DNA from: Bradyrhizobium sp. CCGUVB4N
GTDB lineage: Bacteria > Pseudomonadota > Alphaproteobacteria > Rhizobiales > Xanthobacteraceae
DNA length: 64,000 nt
Direction: 5' to 3'
Assembly (NCBI RefSeq): GCF_024199945.1
Contig: NZ_JANADP010000001.1
Location: 7,998,001 to 8,062,000 of the forward strand
The position numbers and the translations under genes were made by a program. A model generated the notes under the pieces. The model saw only the letters and a list, made by a program, of their open reading frames with translations. It did no database searches and was not told the origin of the DNA. Shown here piece by piece: positions 25,956 to 34,846 of the stretch (its first letter is position 1; each line of letters begins with the position of its first letter).

Positions 25956-26417
25956 ATGGCTGAACTCGCGCTGATCGACGACATCCGCGCCGCCTCGCGC
26001 CTGATGGTGCGCGAGCTCGGCTTCATGGATGCGACGGTGGCGGCCTCGGACTATCCGCCGTCGGCGGTGCACACGATCCTGGAGATCGGCATCCGCGGCC
26101 CGCTGACCTCGGGCGAGCTTGGCGATTTCCTGCGGCTGGAAAAATCCAGCGTCAGCCGCCTGGTCCGCAAGCTGATCGATTGCGGTGAGCTCAGGGAGAC
26201 GCCGGACGAGCTTGATGCGCGCAGCAAGCTGCTGTCGCTGACCGCGAAGGGCCGGGGCACGCTGGAGGCGCTGCATGCGTTCGGCCGGCAGCAGGTGCGC
26301 GGCGCGCTGGCTGCGCTGACGGAGGCCGAGCAGCGCACGGTCCGCGAGGGGATGATGCTCTATGCGCGGGCGCTGCGGGAGAGTCGGGGGGAGGATGAGG
26401 CGGAGACGACGGCCTAA
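25956..26417 (+). CDS. MarR-family transcriptional regulator
   Basis: This 153-residue protein has the MarR winged helix: GPLTSGELGDFLRLEKSSVSR is the recognition region and DELDARSKLLSLTAKGRGTL the wing. The start is set at 25956 by GGGAG 5 bp upstream; an ATG at 25941 overlaps the operator. As for the family, a dimer should bind a palindrome and release it on ligand binding. The 13-bp-arm palindrome directly upstream suggests autoregulation and repression of the divergent SDR. The C-terminus is acidic (GEDEAETT). A family A repeat follows 8 bp after the stop. Confidence 0.92.
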   Translation: MAELALIDDIRAASRLMVRELGFMDATVAASDYPPSAVHTILEIGIRGPLTSGELGDFLRLEKSSVSRLVRKLIDCGELRETPDELDARSKLLSLTAKGRGTLEALHAFGRQQVRGALAALTEAEQRTVREGMMLYARALRESRGEDEAETTA

Positions 26418-26425
26418 CTACCGCT

Positions 26426-26559
26426 GTCGTCCCGGCGAACGCCGGGACCCATACCGCGTGATGTCTCGGTAAGCGAAGGTATCAGTACCGCAGGAAGGAT
26501 CATTGCCAGTCCTCGCCAAACTCCTCCCTGAGGTTATGGGTCCCGGCGTTCGCCGGGAC
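26426..26559. repeat. Palindromic intergenic repeat, family A (copy 3)
   Basis: GTCGTCCCGGCGAACGCCGGGACCC to the closing CCGGGACGAC; the ends are perfectly complementary. It lies between convergent marR and SDR2, 9 bp after the marR stop. Confidence 0.92.
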
Positions 26560-26609
26560 GACACTGATCGTTTTGGCGCAGGCATGGCTCAAGCAAGCAG
26601 ACCTGTCGG

Positions 26610-27404
26610 CTACTTCCCGAACTCTTCCCGCATCTTCGCCTGGATCTTGGCCATGCCGCCGATCCAGCGGTCGTAGTTCTCGGTCTTCTTGCGCATGTAG
26701 CCGAGCACCTGGGGGTGCGGCAGGATCAGGAAGGTCTCCTGATCGAGGCCGGCGAGCACGTCCTTGGCGACCTGCTCGGGCGTGAGGTCGCCGTCGCCGG
26801 ATTGCGGGCCCTTCGGGATCGAGCGCAGCATGTTGGTGTCGACGCCCTGCGGGCAGAGGATCGAGACCTTGATATTGTGGGCCTTGTGCGAGATCGCGAG
26901 GTTTTCGGCAAAGCCGACCGCGGCGTGCTTCGTCGTGGAATAGGCCGGACTGCCGACCTGCGACAGCAGGCCCGCCGCCGAGATGGTGTTGAGGAAATAA
27001 CCGCCACCGCGTGTCTTCATACGAGGAATGAGGTGCCGCGCCGCATAGACATGCGCCATGACGTGGATCGCCCAGGAGCGCTGCCAGGGCTCGTCGGAGG
27101 CGCCGCCGGCATTGACCGACATCGGATCGAAGCCGCCGCCGATGCCGGCATTGGAGCAGAACAGCGCGATCGGACCGAACTGCCGCTCGGTCTCCTCGAT
27201 GACGTGAGAGATCTCCTTTTCCTGCGCGACGTCGCATTTGAAGGCTGCGCCATCGACCGTCGCGGCAACGGCACGCGCGTTGGCGGCATCCATATCCGCG
27301 ACCACGACCTTGGCCGCGCCCGCCTTGTGAAAGGCCTCGCACAGCGCCTTGCCGATGCCGTTTGCGCCGCCCGTGACAACCACGACCTTGCCGGTCACCT
27401 GCAT
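26610..27404 (-). CDS. Short-chain dehydrogenase/reductase (SDR) 2
   Basis: This 264-residue SDR has TGGANGIG (11-18) for NAD(P), CSNAGIGG (NAG variant), and Tyr155/Lys159 in YSTTK. The C-terminal 70 residues (from about 195) lack the usual SDR tail and instead read EVAKDVLAGLDQETFLILPHP onward, typical of the subfamily annotated as SDR-family oxidoreductases next to acyl-CoA genes. Start at 27404 is an ATG with GAGACGTCG upstream. No operon partner is adjacent; the hemolysin-III gene is 67 bp upstream on the same strand, so co-transcription with it is possible. Confidence 0.88.
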   Translation of the reverse strand: MQVTGKVVVVTGGANGIGKALCEAFHKAGAAKVVVADMDAANARAVAATVDGAAFKCDVAQEKEISHVIEETERQFGPIALFCSNAGIGGGFDPMSVNAGGASDEPWQRSWAIHVMAHVYAARHLIPRMKTRGGGYFLNTISAAGLLSQVGSPAYSTTKHAAVGFAENLAISHKAHNIKVSILCPQGVDTNMLRSIPKGPQSGDGDLTPEQVAKDVLAGLDQETFLILPHPQVLGYMRKKTENYDRWIGGMAKIQAKMREEFGK

Positions 27405-27471
27405 GCGACGTCTCCTCTTGTCTTGAACCGTTTCTTGCGCCGCGCCGCTTATGCCGCTTCGCGGAACTTGG

Positions 27472-28167
27472 CTAGCTCAACACGAGGTCGAGCACCGCGG
27501 TATAATGGCATGCCGCGCCGGCCAAGACAAAGCCGTGCCAGATCGCATTCTGGAAGCGCAGCCGCCGCCAGGCGTGGAAGATCACGCCGAGGCTGTAGAG
27601 AATACCACCCGCCAGCACGAAGCCCAGCGCCAGCGCGGGCAGCGCCTTGACGACGGGGCCATAGAGCATCACGCCGCTCCAGCCCATCGCAAGATAGATG
27701 CCGACGGCGACACGGTCGAACCGGCCGGGATAGCGAAGCTTCAGCACGATGCCGACGATTGCGACACACCAGACGCAGACCAGCAGCGCCAACGCGAACA
27801 CGCTGTCCTTCACCTCCAGGATGAACGGCGTGTAGGTCGCGGCGATCAGGAGATAGATCGCGGAATGGTCGAACCGCCGCAGCAGCCATTTGACCGGCGA
27901 GACCGGCCAGAGGTTATAGCTCGCCGACAGCACCAGCATCGACAGCAGGCCGGCGACATAGATCGAGACCCCGACGATGTCGGTGGCATCGGCATAGACC
28001 GCCGCGAGCACGACGAGAACGGTCGCAGCGATAATGCCGGAGAGCACGCCGATGGCGTGGATGACACCGTCGGCGATCAGTTCGGCGCGGTCGTAGTGCC
28101 AGCCGACCACGTCGGCCGCGGCATGCACCGAATGGGAGGCGAGCTGTTTCAATCTGAAGACGGTCAT
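27472..28167 (-). CDS. Hemolysin III (YqfA/PAQR) family membrane protein
   Basis: This 231-residue protein has seven hydrophobic segments and the family signatures ELIADGVIHAIG near the N-terminus (contains the conserved His), FDHSAIYLLIAATYTPF, YSLGVIFHAWRR and HYTAVLDLVL. These are the His and Asp residues shared with PAQR receptors and thought to bind zinc. Most characterised bacterial members are membrane proteins rather than toxins, so the name hemolysin is historical. Start 28167 is ATG; a TTG four codons earlier is an alternative. The intergenic region upstream separates it from divergent ycjX. Confidence 0.88.
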   Translation of the reverse strand: MTVFRLKQLASHSVHAAADVVGWHYDRAELIADGVIHAIGVLSGIIAATVLVVLAAVYADATDIVGVSIYVAGLLSMLVLSASYNLWPVSPVKWLLRRFDHSAIYLLIAATYTPFILEVKDSVFALALLVCVWCVAIVGIVLKLRYPGRFDRVAVGIYLAMGWSGVMLYGPVVKALPALALGFVLAGGILYSLGVIFHAWRRLRFQNAIWHGFVLAGAACHYTAVLDLVLS

Positions 28168-28347
28168 GGCAATCCGCAAAGCAAATACAAGGCCACTGTT
28201 CTATGGGTCTTTCGGGACCGGCGCGTCGTTCAATCGGTTGATTTGCCGACAAAGGCGGTGGAAGTATGAAGCTTGATTTTCCTCACGCAATTGCCACTTT
28301 TGTGAACGGCATCACTGTTCCGCCCGCCCGAGATCAATCACGTTCAT

Positions 28348-29817
28348 ATGGCATTCAGTTTCCAGGATATGATCGAAGAAGCGCGCCTGTCGGCCCGCGC
28401 GCTGATCGACTATGGCGAGCACTTCTTCAACCCGACGGTACGGCTTGGCGTCACCGGCCTGTCGCGGGCCGGTAAGACCGTATTCATCACCGCGCTGATC
28501 CACGGGCTGACGCGCGGCGGCCGGTTTCCGGTGTTCGAAGCCTATGCCTCCGGCCGTATCGCGCGGGCGCATCTGGCACCGCAGCCGGACGACGCCGTGC
28601 CGCGCTTCTCCTATGAAAGTCATCTGCGCGCGCTGATCGAGGAGCGGCGCTGGCCGAACTCGACCGTCGACATCAGCGAGCTGCGTCTCGTCATCGACTA
28701 TCAGCGCCCGAACGGCGCCGATCGCACATTGACGCTCGACATCGTCGACTATCCCGGCGAATGGCTGCTCGACCTGCCGCTGTTGCAGAAGAGCTTCGAG
28801 CAATGGTCGACGGAAAGCCTGGCGCTCTCGCGCGAAGCGCCGCGTGCACATCTTGCCGCGGACTGGCACGCCCATCTGGCAACGCTCAAGCCCGAAGCGC
28901 GCGAGGACGAGCAGGCCACGCTGACCGCCGCAAAGCTCTTCACTCAATATTTGCGCGCCTGCCGCGACGAGCGGTTTGCCATGAGCCTGTTGCCGCCCGG
29001 CCGCTTCCTGATGCCCGGCAGTCTCGCCGACACGCCCGCGCTGACTTTTGCGCCGCTCGACGTGCCCGTCGGTGGCCAGGCTCCGGAGGGATCGCTGTGG
29101 GCGATGATGGTGCGTCGCTACGAGGCCTACAAGGACGTCGTGGTGCGGCCGTTCTTCCGGGATCATTTTGCGCGGCTCGATCGCCAGATCGTGCTGGCCG
29201 ACGCGCTGTCCGCATTCAACTCCGGACCCGAGGCGCTGCACGATCTCGAAGCGGCGCTTGCCGGCATTCTCGACTGCTTCAACATCGGCCGCAGCACGCT
29301 CCTCTCCAGCCTGTTCAGGCCGCGCATCGACCGCATCCTGTTCGCGGCGACGAAGGCAGATCATCTGCATCATTCCAGCCACGACCGGCTCGAGGCCGTG
29401 CTGCGCCGCGCGGTGACCCGGGCGCTCGCGCGTGCGGAAAATACCGGCGCGCAAATCGATGTGGTGGCGCTCGCCGCCGTCCGCGCCACCCGGGAAGCCC
29501 AGGTCACCCGTGGCCGCGACAAATTGCCCTCGATCCTGGGAACGCCGGCCGCAGGCGAAAGCGCCGGCGGTGAGTTCTTTGACGGCAATACGGAGGTCGC
29601 GACTTTTCCGGGCGACCTGCCGCTGGACCCCGAACCGCTCTTCAACGGCACCGATGCCTTCCGCGGATTGTCGACGCAAGCTGCCGAGACAAGCGATTTC
29701 CGCTTCCTGCGCTTCCGCCCGCCAAAGCTCGAACGCGAGGGAACGGACGAGCCCGCGCTGCCCCACATCCGCCTCGACCGTGCCTTGCAATTCCTGATCG
29801 GAGACAAGCTCGCATGA
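28348..29817 (+). CDS. ycjX: YcjX-family P-loop GTPase-like protein
   Basis: This 489-residue DUF463 protein has Walker A GLSRAGKT (residues 37-44) and a DIVDYPGEWLLD block resembling a G3 motif. The long C-terminal helical region is typical of YcjX. In Enterobacteria ycjX and ycjF are partners in envelope stress responses (Psp-linked), but no pspABC gene is here. The last codons overlap the start of ycjF (ATGA, 4 bp), showing translational coupling. The initiating ATG at 28348 has only a weak ribosome binding site; there is no earlier in-frame alternative with better evidence. Confidence 0.92.
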   Translation: MAFSFQDMIEEARLSARALIDYGEHFFNPTVRLGVTGLSRAGKTVFITALIHGLTRGGRFPVFEAYASGRIARAHLAPQPDDAVPRFSYESHLRALIEERRWPNSTVDISELRLVIDYQRPNGADRTLTLDIVDYPGEWLLDLPLLQKSFEQWSTESLALSREAPRAHLAADWHAHLATLKPEAREDEQATLTAAKLFTQYLRACRDERFAMSLLPPGRFLMPGSLADTPALTFAPLDVPVGGQAPEGSLWAMMVRRYEAYKDVVVRPFFRDHFARLDRQIVLADALSAFNSGPEALHDLEAALAGILDCFNIGRSTLLSSLFRPRIDRILFAATKADHLHHSSHDRLEAVLRRAVTRALARAENTGAQIDVVALAAVRATREAQVTRGRDKLPSILGTPAAGESAGGEFFDGNTEVATFPGDLPLDPEPLFNGTDAFRGLSTQAAETSDFRFLRFRPPKLEREGTDEPALPHIRLDRALQFLIGDKLA

Positions 29818-30842
29818 ACGACCGATCCCAGCCGCGGCGGCCGGCGACGTTCCGGCTCGACGATCCCGGCGTCGTCGTGACCGAGGCCGACGAGACCAGC
29901 CGGCTCGGTCGCGCCACGATCCAGATCACGCCGGAGCCCGATCCGGCGACATTGCCGGTGCCGATCGAAACGGTGCGCACCGCACGGCGCGGCTTTCCCT
30001 GGGGCGCGCTGTTCTGGTCCGGCGTAGCCGGGTTGACGCTGCTCGGCACCGGGCTCGGCGTCGTGCGTTTGATCGAGGATCTGTTTGCGCGCAGCGAGAG
30101 CCTTGGCTTCGTCGGGCTTGCGTTCGCCTTCGTCACCACGCTTGCGCTCGCAGTGGTGATCGGGCGCGAGGCGTTTGGCCTCGCACGATTGGCCACGATC
30201 GAAAAACTGCACCGGCGTGCCGCCGAGGTGCTCGCCAGCGACGATCGCAAGGAGAGCCGCGCGATCGTGCAGGATCTGATCGCGATCGCGCATCAGAATC
30301 CACAGCTTGCGCGCGCCCGTGCCGCGCTCGAAAGCCATGCCGGCGAGATCATCGACGGCGCCGACATGATCCGGCTCGCCGAGCGCGAGTTGATGTCGCC
30401 GCTGGATGCGGAAGCACGGCGGCTGGTGTCGTCGGCGGCGCAGCGGGTATCGATCGTCACCGCCGTTTCGCCGCGCGCGCTGTTCGACGTGCTGTTCGTG
30501 TTCGTGGCTTCGCTGCGCCTGATCCGCCAGCTCGCCCGGCTCTATGGCGGCCGGCCCGGCACGCTCGGCATGATCCGCCTGCTCCGCCACGTCATCGCCC
30601 ATCTCGCCATCACCGGCGGTCTCGCCGCGAGCGACAGCCTGGTGCAGCAGATGCTCGGGCACGGGATCGCGGCCAAGCTGTCGCAACGGCTCGGTGAAGG
30701 CATGCTCAACGGGCTCTTGACCGCGCGGCTCGGGCTGGCCGCGATCGACGTCACGCGACCGCTGCCGTTCGCAGCCCTGCCGCCGCCGAAGCTGTCGGAT
30801 CTCGCGACGGATCTGCTGCGGAAAAAAGAGGACGAGGAGTAG
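29814..30842 (+). CDS. ycjF: YcjF-family membrane protein
   Basis: This 342-residue TIGR01620/DUF697 protein has a cytosolic N-terminus (residues 1-60), two hydrophobic helices (about 62-82 and 95-117) and a long C-terminal helical region. The latter includes LFDVLFVFVASLRLIRQLARLYGGRPG and MIRLLRHVIAHL, characteristic YcjF features. It is coupled to ycjX by a 4-bp overlap. The pair probably forms a membrane-bound GTPase-like complex. A palindromic repeat (family D) begins just after the stop and extends to the convergent GT39 gene. Confidence 0.92.
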   Translation: MNDRSQPRRPATFRLDDPGVVVTEADETSRLGRATIQITPEPDPATLPVPIETVRTARRGFPWGALFWSGVAGLTLLGTGLGVVRLIEDLFARSESLGFVGLAFAFVTTLALAVVIGREAFGLARLATIEKLHRRAAEVLASDDRKESRAIVQDLIAIAHQNPQLARARAALESHAGEIIDGADMIRLAERELMSPLDAEARRLVSSAAQRVSIVTAVSPRALFDVLFVFVASLRLIRQLARLYGGRPGTLGMIRLLRHVIAHLAITGGLAASDSLVQQMLGHGIAAKLSQRLGEGMLNGLLTARLGLAAIDVTRPLPFAALPPPKLSDLATDLLRKKEDEE

Positions 30843-30850
30843 TGCTCTTC

Positions 30851-31035
30851 CTTACCCTTCCCTGGAGGGGGAGGGTCGGCTCGCAGCGCGTCAGCGATGC
30901 GAGACGGGGTGGGGTGACGGTCTCTCCACCTCGAACACTGCCCGTGTGGAGAGATCACCCCACCCCGCTCGCGCTACGCGCGATCGACCCACGAGCGAGC
31001 TACGCTCGTCTCGGACCCCTCCAGGGGAGGGTAAG
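30851..31035. repeat. Palindromic intergenic repeat, family D (copy 2, long form)
   Basis: Starts CTTACCCTTCCCTGGAGGGGGAGGGT and ends CCTCCAGGGGAGGGTAAG: complementary outer arms with about 130 bp inside, containing GAGCGAGC/GCTCGC-type hairpins and another direct match to copy 1 at 4751. It lies between the convergent ycjF and GT39 genes. Confidence 0.88.
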
Positions 31036-31042
31036 AACCGCG

Positions 31043-32632
31043 CTAGGCGTGCGCACGCTTCTCGAACTCCCCCGCCAGCACGCGCCACTGGAACAGCGGC
31101 GAGTCCTTTGGCGGAGAGAGCTCCGGGGTCCATCCGGTGAGCTTGTCGATCGTGTAGGTATCGATCAGGACACCGCGCCAGCGGCGCTCGACCTGCCCCA
31201 ATGGCGTGTGCGTCGCGGGGATCTGCTCCCAGAGCGGCGAATGATCGTCGGGCTGGCGACCGACATAGATCCCCGCCTGCCCCTTGATCCGGTCCATGCC
31301 GGGATCACGAAAATCCTGGAAGCGGCCGCGCTCGTTGATTTCGACCACGGGCACGCGGCCGCGGAACAGCCAGCGCATCATGGCGTAGGTGCGGTAATCC
31401 GTGGTCGCGATCCAGGTCGCGCCGGTCTCATCCAGTGCGGCCTGTGCGCGCGCAACGACCTGCTCGTAGCCGGCCTCGGCGCCGACCGGATCCATCTTGC
31501 CGAGCAAATTCCAGGGCGCCGCGACGTAATAGAGGAACACGATCACGACGAAGACGATCCCCGACACCAGCGCCGTCTTCATCCAGAAGATGCTCGACCG
31601 GATCAACCGCGCCGAACAGCCGTCTTTCGGCATCATCGCGAGGTTCACCGCGGCGGCGGCGAAGCCGACCGGCCACATGAACATCGGCCAGGTGTCGCCA
31701 ACCCTGAACGTCAGTGACTTGAAGAAGAAATAGGCGAACGGCACCAGCACCGCGGTCGACAGCAGGATCGCAACCGGCTCGCGCCTGCGATAGCCGCGCC
31801 ACGCCGTCATCACGAGGCCCAACAGCACCACAGGCAGCAGGACGAAACCGACGAGGCCGAATTGCAGGCCGATAAAATCGCCGACGGTGCGCAGCGAGAT
31901 GCCGTAATTGGCGGTGGCGCGCACGCCCTGGAAACGGAACGAGGCCCAGTCGTGCTGCGCGTTCCAGATCAGCACCGGGGAGAACACGGCGATCGCGATC
32001 AGCACCGCAAGATAAGGATAGGGGCTGCGCAGCCAGCGCCAGCGCCAATCCGGCACCAGCAGAAAGGCGACGACCGCAGGCGCGAACATGATGGCGGTGA
32101 ATTTCGACAGCAGCGACAGGCCGGCGAACAGGCCGGCCGCGAGCCACCAGCGTCCATCCCCGCTTTGCGCGAGCCGCACCAACGACCACATCATCGCCAC
32201 CGCAAACGGGACCAAGGCGACGTCCGGGGCGACCTTGGCCATCAGCAGGCCGTAATAGAGCGCGGCCTCGGGCATCAGCACCGCCGCCACGACCGCACGC
32301 ACATCATGGGTGAGGCGGCGCACGATGTCGGCGAGCAGAAGCTGCGTCACCAGCATCGCGACGATGCCGCCGAAGCGGACCCCGAGCGCGGTGTCGCCGA
32401 AGATCGCGGTGCCGAACCTGATGAGCCAGGCAATGCCGGGCGGATGATCGAGGAAGCTCAGCGCCGCCTCCTTCGACCAGGTCCAGTAATAGGCCTCGTC
32501 GGTGCGCAGCTCGATCGCGGAAGCATAGACGATGCGCAGCACCGTCATCGCGGCGATCACCAGCGCGGCCACGACAAGCGGCCGGCGCGACGCGCCGTCG
32601 GGCTTCACGGTAATGTCGGGAGCGATCGTCAC
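31043..32632 (-). CDS. GT39-type (ArnT/PMT) membrane glycosyltransferase
   Basis: This 529-residue integral membrane protein has the family hallmark TDEAYYWTWSKE followed by LSFLDHPPG, which carries the Asp residues typical of C-type (polyprenyl-phosphate sugar) glycosyltransferases. Around ten hydrophobic helices follow, and a C-terminal periplasmic domain includes WIATTDYRTYAMM. It would transfer a sugar from a lipid carrier to an envelope acceptor. I start at the GTG at 32632 (VTIAPDITVKPDG) with GGGGAAAAG upstream. The frame extends to 32737 in a repeat-derived sequence and was trimmed for that reason. Confidence 0.82.
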   Translation of the reverse strand: MTIAPDITVKPDGASRRPLVVAALVIAAMTVLRIVYASAIELRTDEAYYWTWSKEAALSFLDHPPGIAWLIRFGTAIFGDTALGVRFGGIVAMLVTQLLLADIVRRLTHDVRAVVAAVLMPEAALYYGLLMAKVAPDVALVPFAVAMMWSLVRLAQSGDGRWWLAAGLFAGLSLLSKFTAIMFAPAVVAFLLVPDWRWRWLRSPYPYLAVLIAIAVFSPVLIWNAQHDWASFRFQGVRATANYGISLRTVGDFIGLQFGLVGFVLLPVVLLGLVMTAWRGYRRREPVAILLSTAVLVPFAYFFFKSLTFRVGDTWPMFMWPVGFAAAAVNLAMMPKDGCSARLIRSSIFWMKTALVSGIVFVVIVFLYYVAAPWNLLGKMDPVGAEAGYEQVVARAQAALDETGATWIATTDYRTYAMMRWLFRGRVPVVEINERGRFQDFRDPGMDRIKGQAGIYVGRQPDDHSPLWEQIPATHTPLGQVERRWRGVLIDTYTIDKLTGWTPELSPPKDSPLFQWRVLAGEFEKRAHA

Positions 32633-32973
32633 GGCCGCGCTTTTCCCCGACTTGGGAGGGGGAGTCAATGTGGCCGGTGTTGCGGCGCGTTTCCGCGTCG
32701 TCCCGGGGCGCGACGTAGTCGCGAGCCCGGGACCCATAACCCCAGGGAGGTGTGTGGCACGAGCTGATCACCACGTGTCTTCGTCGAACTTCTCCCTTTG
32801 GTTATGGGTCCCGGATCGGCGCGCGCTGAGGCGCGCTTGTCCGGGACGACAGCGGAGGCCCGCGAGACTTACCGTTAGGTAACCTTGCCGCGCATGTGAT
32901 CGGAGGGGCCATTCACCCGCGGAATTTAACTCTCTACTGGCTGTTCTCATCAGTGAACTGGTACAAGCGAATC
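32633..32973. other. Divergent intergenic region with a repeat
   Basis: This gap of about 340 bp is between the GT39 gene and cyaC. Most of it is family A repeat (32697-32850). The remainder includes an AT-richer segment (32925-32960) upstream of cyaC that likely holds its promoter. No clear ORF or operator was found. Confidence 0.45.
32697..32850. repeat. Palindromic intergenic repeat, family A (copy 4)
   Basis: Left edge GTCGTCCCGG and right edge CCGGGACGAC bound a unit of about 154 bp with an internal GCGCGC/GCGCGC hairpin. It lies in the divergent gap between GT39 and cyaC, unlike other copies that follow gene ends. Confidence 0.9.
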
Positions 32974-34710
32974 ATGGCCGCCACCGCCCTTTCACGATTG
33001 CCCGAACTCGTCCGCTCGACCAGCGCGCGGCAGGTGCGGCTGGTGTGCGGCGTCATCCTGTTCGCTTACGTGGTCAGCCATTTCCTGAATCATGCGCTCG
33101 GCAACATCTCCGTCGAGGCCATGCAGATCGGGGTCGCCTACCACATGGCGTTCTGGCAGTTCCTGCCGGTCGCGATCGTGTTCTATGGCGCGGCCCTGAC
33201 CCATATGGGGCTCGGTGTCTACGCGCTGTACCAACGCCGCCAGTTCCGCTGGCGGACGATCGAGCCGCTGCAGCTCGTGCTCGGTTTGAGCATCCCGGCG
33301 CTGGTGATGGCGCATGTGATCGGCGTGCGACTGGGCCAGACGCTGTACGGTCACGAGAAGCTCTATCCGCAGGAGCTGTATCTGTTCTTCGTCGTGGCGC
33401 CGGCCCGGCTCTGGACGATGACGCTCCTGCTGATCGTCGCCTGGGTGCACGGCTGCATCGGCATCTTCTTCTGGCTCCGGCTCAAGCCCTTCTTCATCCG
33501 CGCGGCGCCGTATCTGTTGGCGGCCGCCGTGCTGATCCCGACGCTGGCGCTGCTCGGCATCTACCAGGGTGGCCGGAGTGTCGCCGCCGACAGCGAGGAT
33601 GCCGACTGGCGCAAACAGAATTACACCCAGCGCGAGGTCGGCACGTTCGCGCAGGCCGCTACGCTCGACCGCATCACCGGCGGACTGACGATGGGTTATT
33701 TCGGCCTGCTCGGGCTGGTGCTGCTCGGGCGTGGCGTGCGCGGCTGGCGCGAGCGGCGCGGCGGCATGATCGCGCTGTCCTACGGCAACGGCAAGACGGT
33801 GCGGGTCCCCAAGGGCCTCTCCGTGCTGGAAGCGAGCCTGCGCCACAACGTGCCGCATGCCAGCGTCTGCGGCGGCCGTGCGCGCTGCTCGACCTGCCGC
33901 ATCCGCATCATCGGCGACCATGGCGCCCTGCCCGAGCCGTCGCAGCGCGAGGCCTTCGTGCTGGCGCGCGTCGGCACCGCCGATCCCTCGATCCGGCTTG
34001 CCTGCCAGCTGCGGCCTGACACCGATCTCTCCTTCTTCCAGCTGTTCATGCCGCACACGCTGTCGGCCAACGCGCATGCATCCGCGCCCGCCAGAATCGG
34101 CCAGGAGCGCTATCTCGTCAGCCTGTTCGTGGACATGCGCGGCTCGACACAGCTCGCCGAGAAGCGGCTGCCGTTCGACACCGTCTTTATCGTCAACCGC
34201 TTCCTCGGCGCGGTGTCGCAGGCCGTGATCGAGAATGGCGGCCAGCCGAACCAGTTCGTCGGCGACGGCATGCTGGCGCTGTTCGGCCTCACCACCGATC
34301 CGCACACCGCCTGCCGGCAAGCATTGAAGGCGGTGGCCGGCATCGCGACCCATGTCGACGAGCTCAACGAGCTCTTGAGCCACGATCTGCGCCAGCCGAT
34401 CCGCTTCGGCATTGGCGTGCACGGCGGCGAGGTCATCATCGGCGACATCGGCTATCGCGACCACATCGTCTTCACCGCACTCGGCGACGCCGTCAACGTC
34501 GCGGCCCGGCTTCAGGACATGACCAAGACGCTCGCCTGCGAGGCGATCGTCTCCGAAGAGGTCCGCCGCACCGCCGGCCTGCACGAGGATGCGCTGCCGC
34601 AGCAGGAGGTCGCGATCCGCGGCCGCGACGAACCGATGCTGGTCCGCGTCGTCACCGACACCAGGACATTGTCCGCCCTCATCGCCGGCGGCGAACGCGT
34701 CGCGGCGTAA
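32974..34710 (+). CDS. cyaC: Redox-responsive class III adenylate cyclase, CyaC-like
   Basis: This 578-residue protein has three modules. (1) A membrane anchor (residues 20-260) of about six helices is rich in conserved His (His36, His40, His57, His77, His114, His127, His159), like di-heme-b succinate:quinone reductase anchors. (2) A [2Fe-2S] ferredoxin domain (about 268-350) has C299-x5-C305-x2-C308 and C344. (3) A class III cyclase domain (380-560) has Asp387 in FVDMRGST and Asp431 in QFVGDGMLALFG. Sinorhizobium meliloti CyaC is described with exactly this build (diheme b, an Fe-S cluster, activity set by quinone redox), so cAMP output here probably reports respiratory redox state. Start 32974 lacks a strong RBS. 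Confidence 0.9.
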   Translation: MAATALSRLPELVRSTSARQVRLVCGVILFAYVVSHFLNHALGNISVEAMQIGVAYHMAFWQFLPVAIVFYGAALTHMGLGVYALYQRRQFRWRTIEPLQLVLGLSIPALVMAHVIGVRLGQTLYGHEKLYPQELYLFFVVAPARLWTMTLLLIVAWVHGCIGIFFWLRLKPFFIRAAPYLLAAAVLIPTLALLGIYQGGRSVAADSEDADWRKQNYTQREVGTFAQAATLDRITGGLTMGYFGLLGLVLLGRGVRGWRERRGGMIALSYGNGKTVRVPKGLSVLEASLRHNVPHASVCGGRARCSTCRIRIIGDHGALPEPSQREAFVLARVGTADPSIRLACQLRPDTDLSFFQLFMPHTLSANAHASAPARIGQERYLVSLFVDMRGSTQLAEKRLPFDTVFIVNRFLGAVSQAVIENGGQPNQFVGDGMLALFGLTTDPHTACRQALKAVAGIATHVDELNELLSHDLRQPIRFGIGVHGGEVIIGDIGYRDHIVFTALGDAVNVAARLQDMTKTLACEAIVSEEVRRTAGLHEDALPQQEVAIRGRDEPMLVRVVTDTRTLSALIAGGERVAA

Positions 34711-34846
34711 CACCGCGTTGCTGCAGCGCAACGGCATGGGCTTGCTGCGAAAGCACGAATTGACTTCGCATGAGTCGTTGCGACAGATGGGCGCGGGATC
34801 GCGGTGATGACCGCGAGCCAACGAAAAGCTCCGGGAGGAGACCTGA

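Noticed and set aside
32633-32737. Extended N-terminus of the GT39 protein
   Set aside because: Those codons run into the family A repeat (32697-32850) and do not resemble GT39 sequence; an internal GTG start was chosen.
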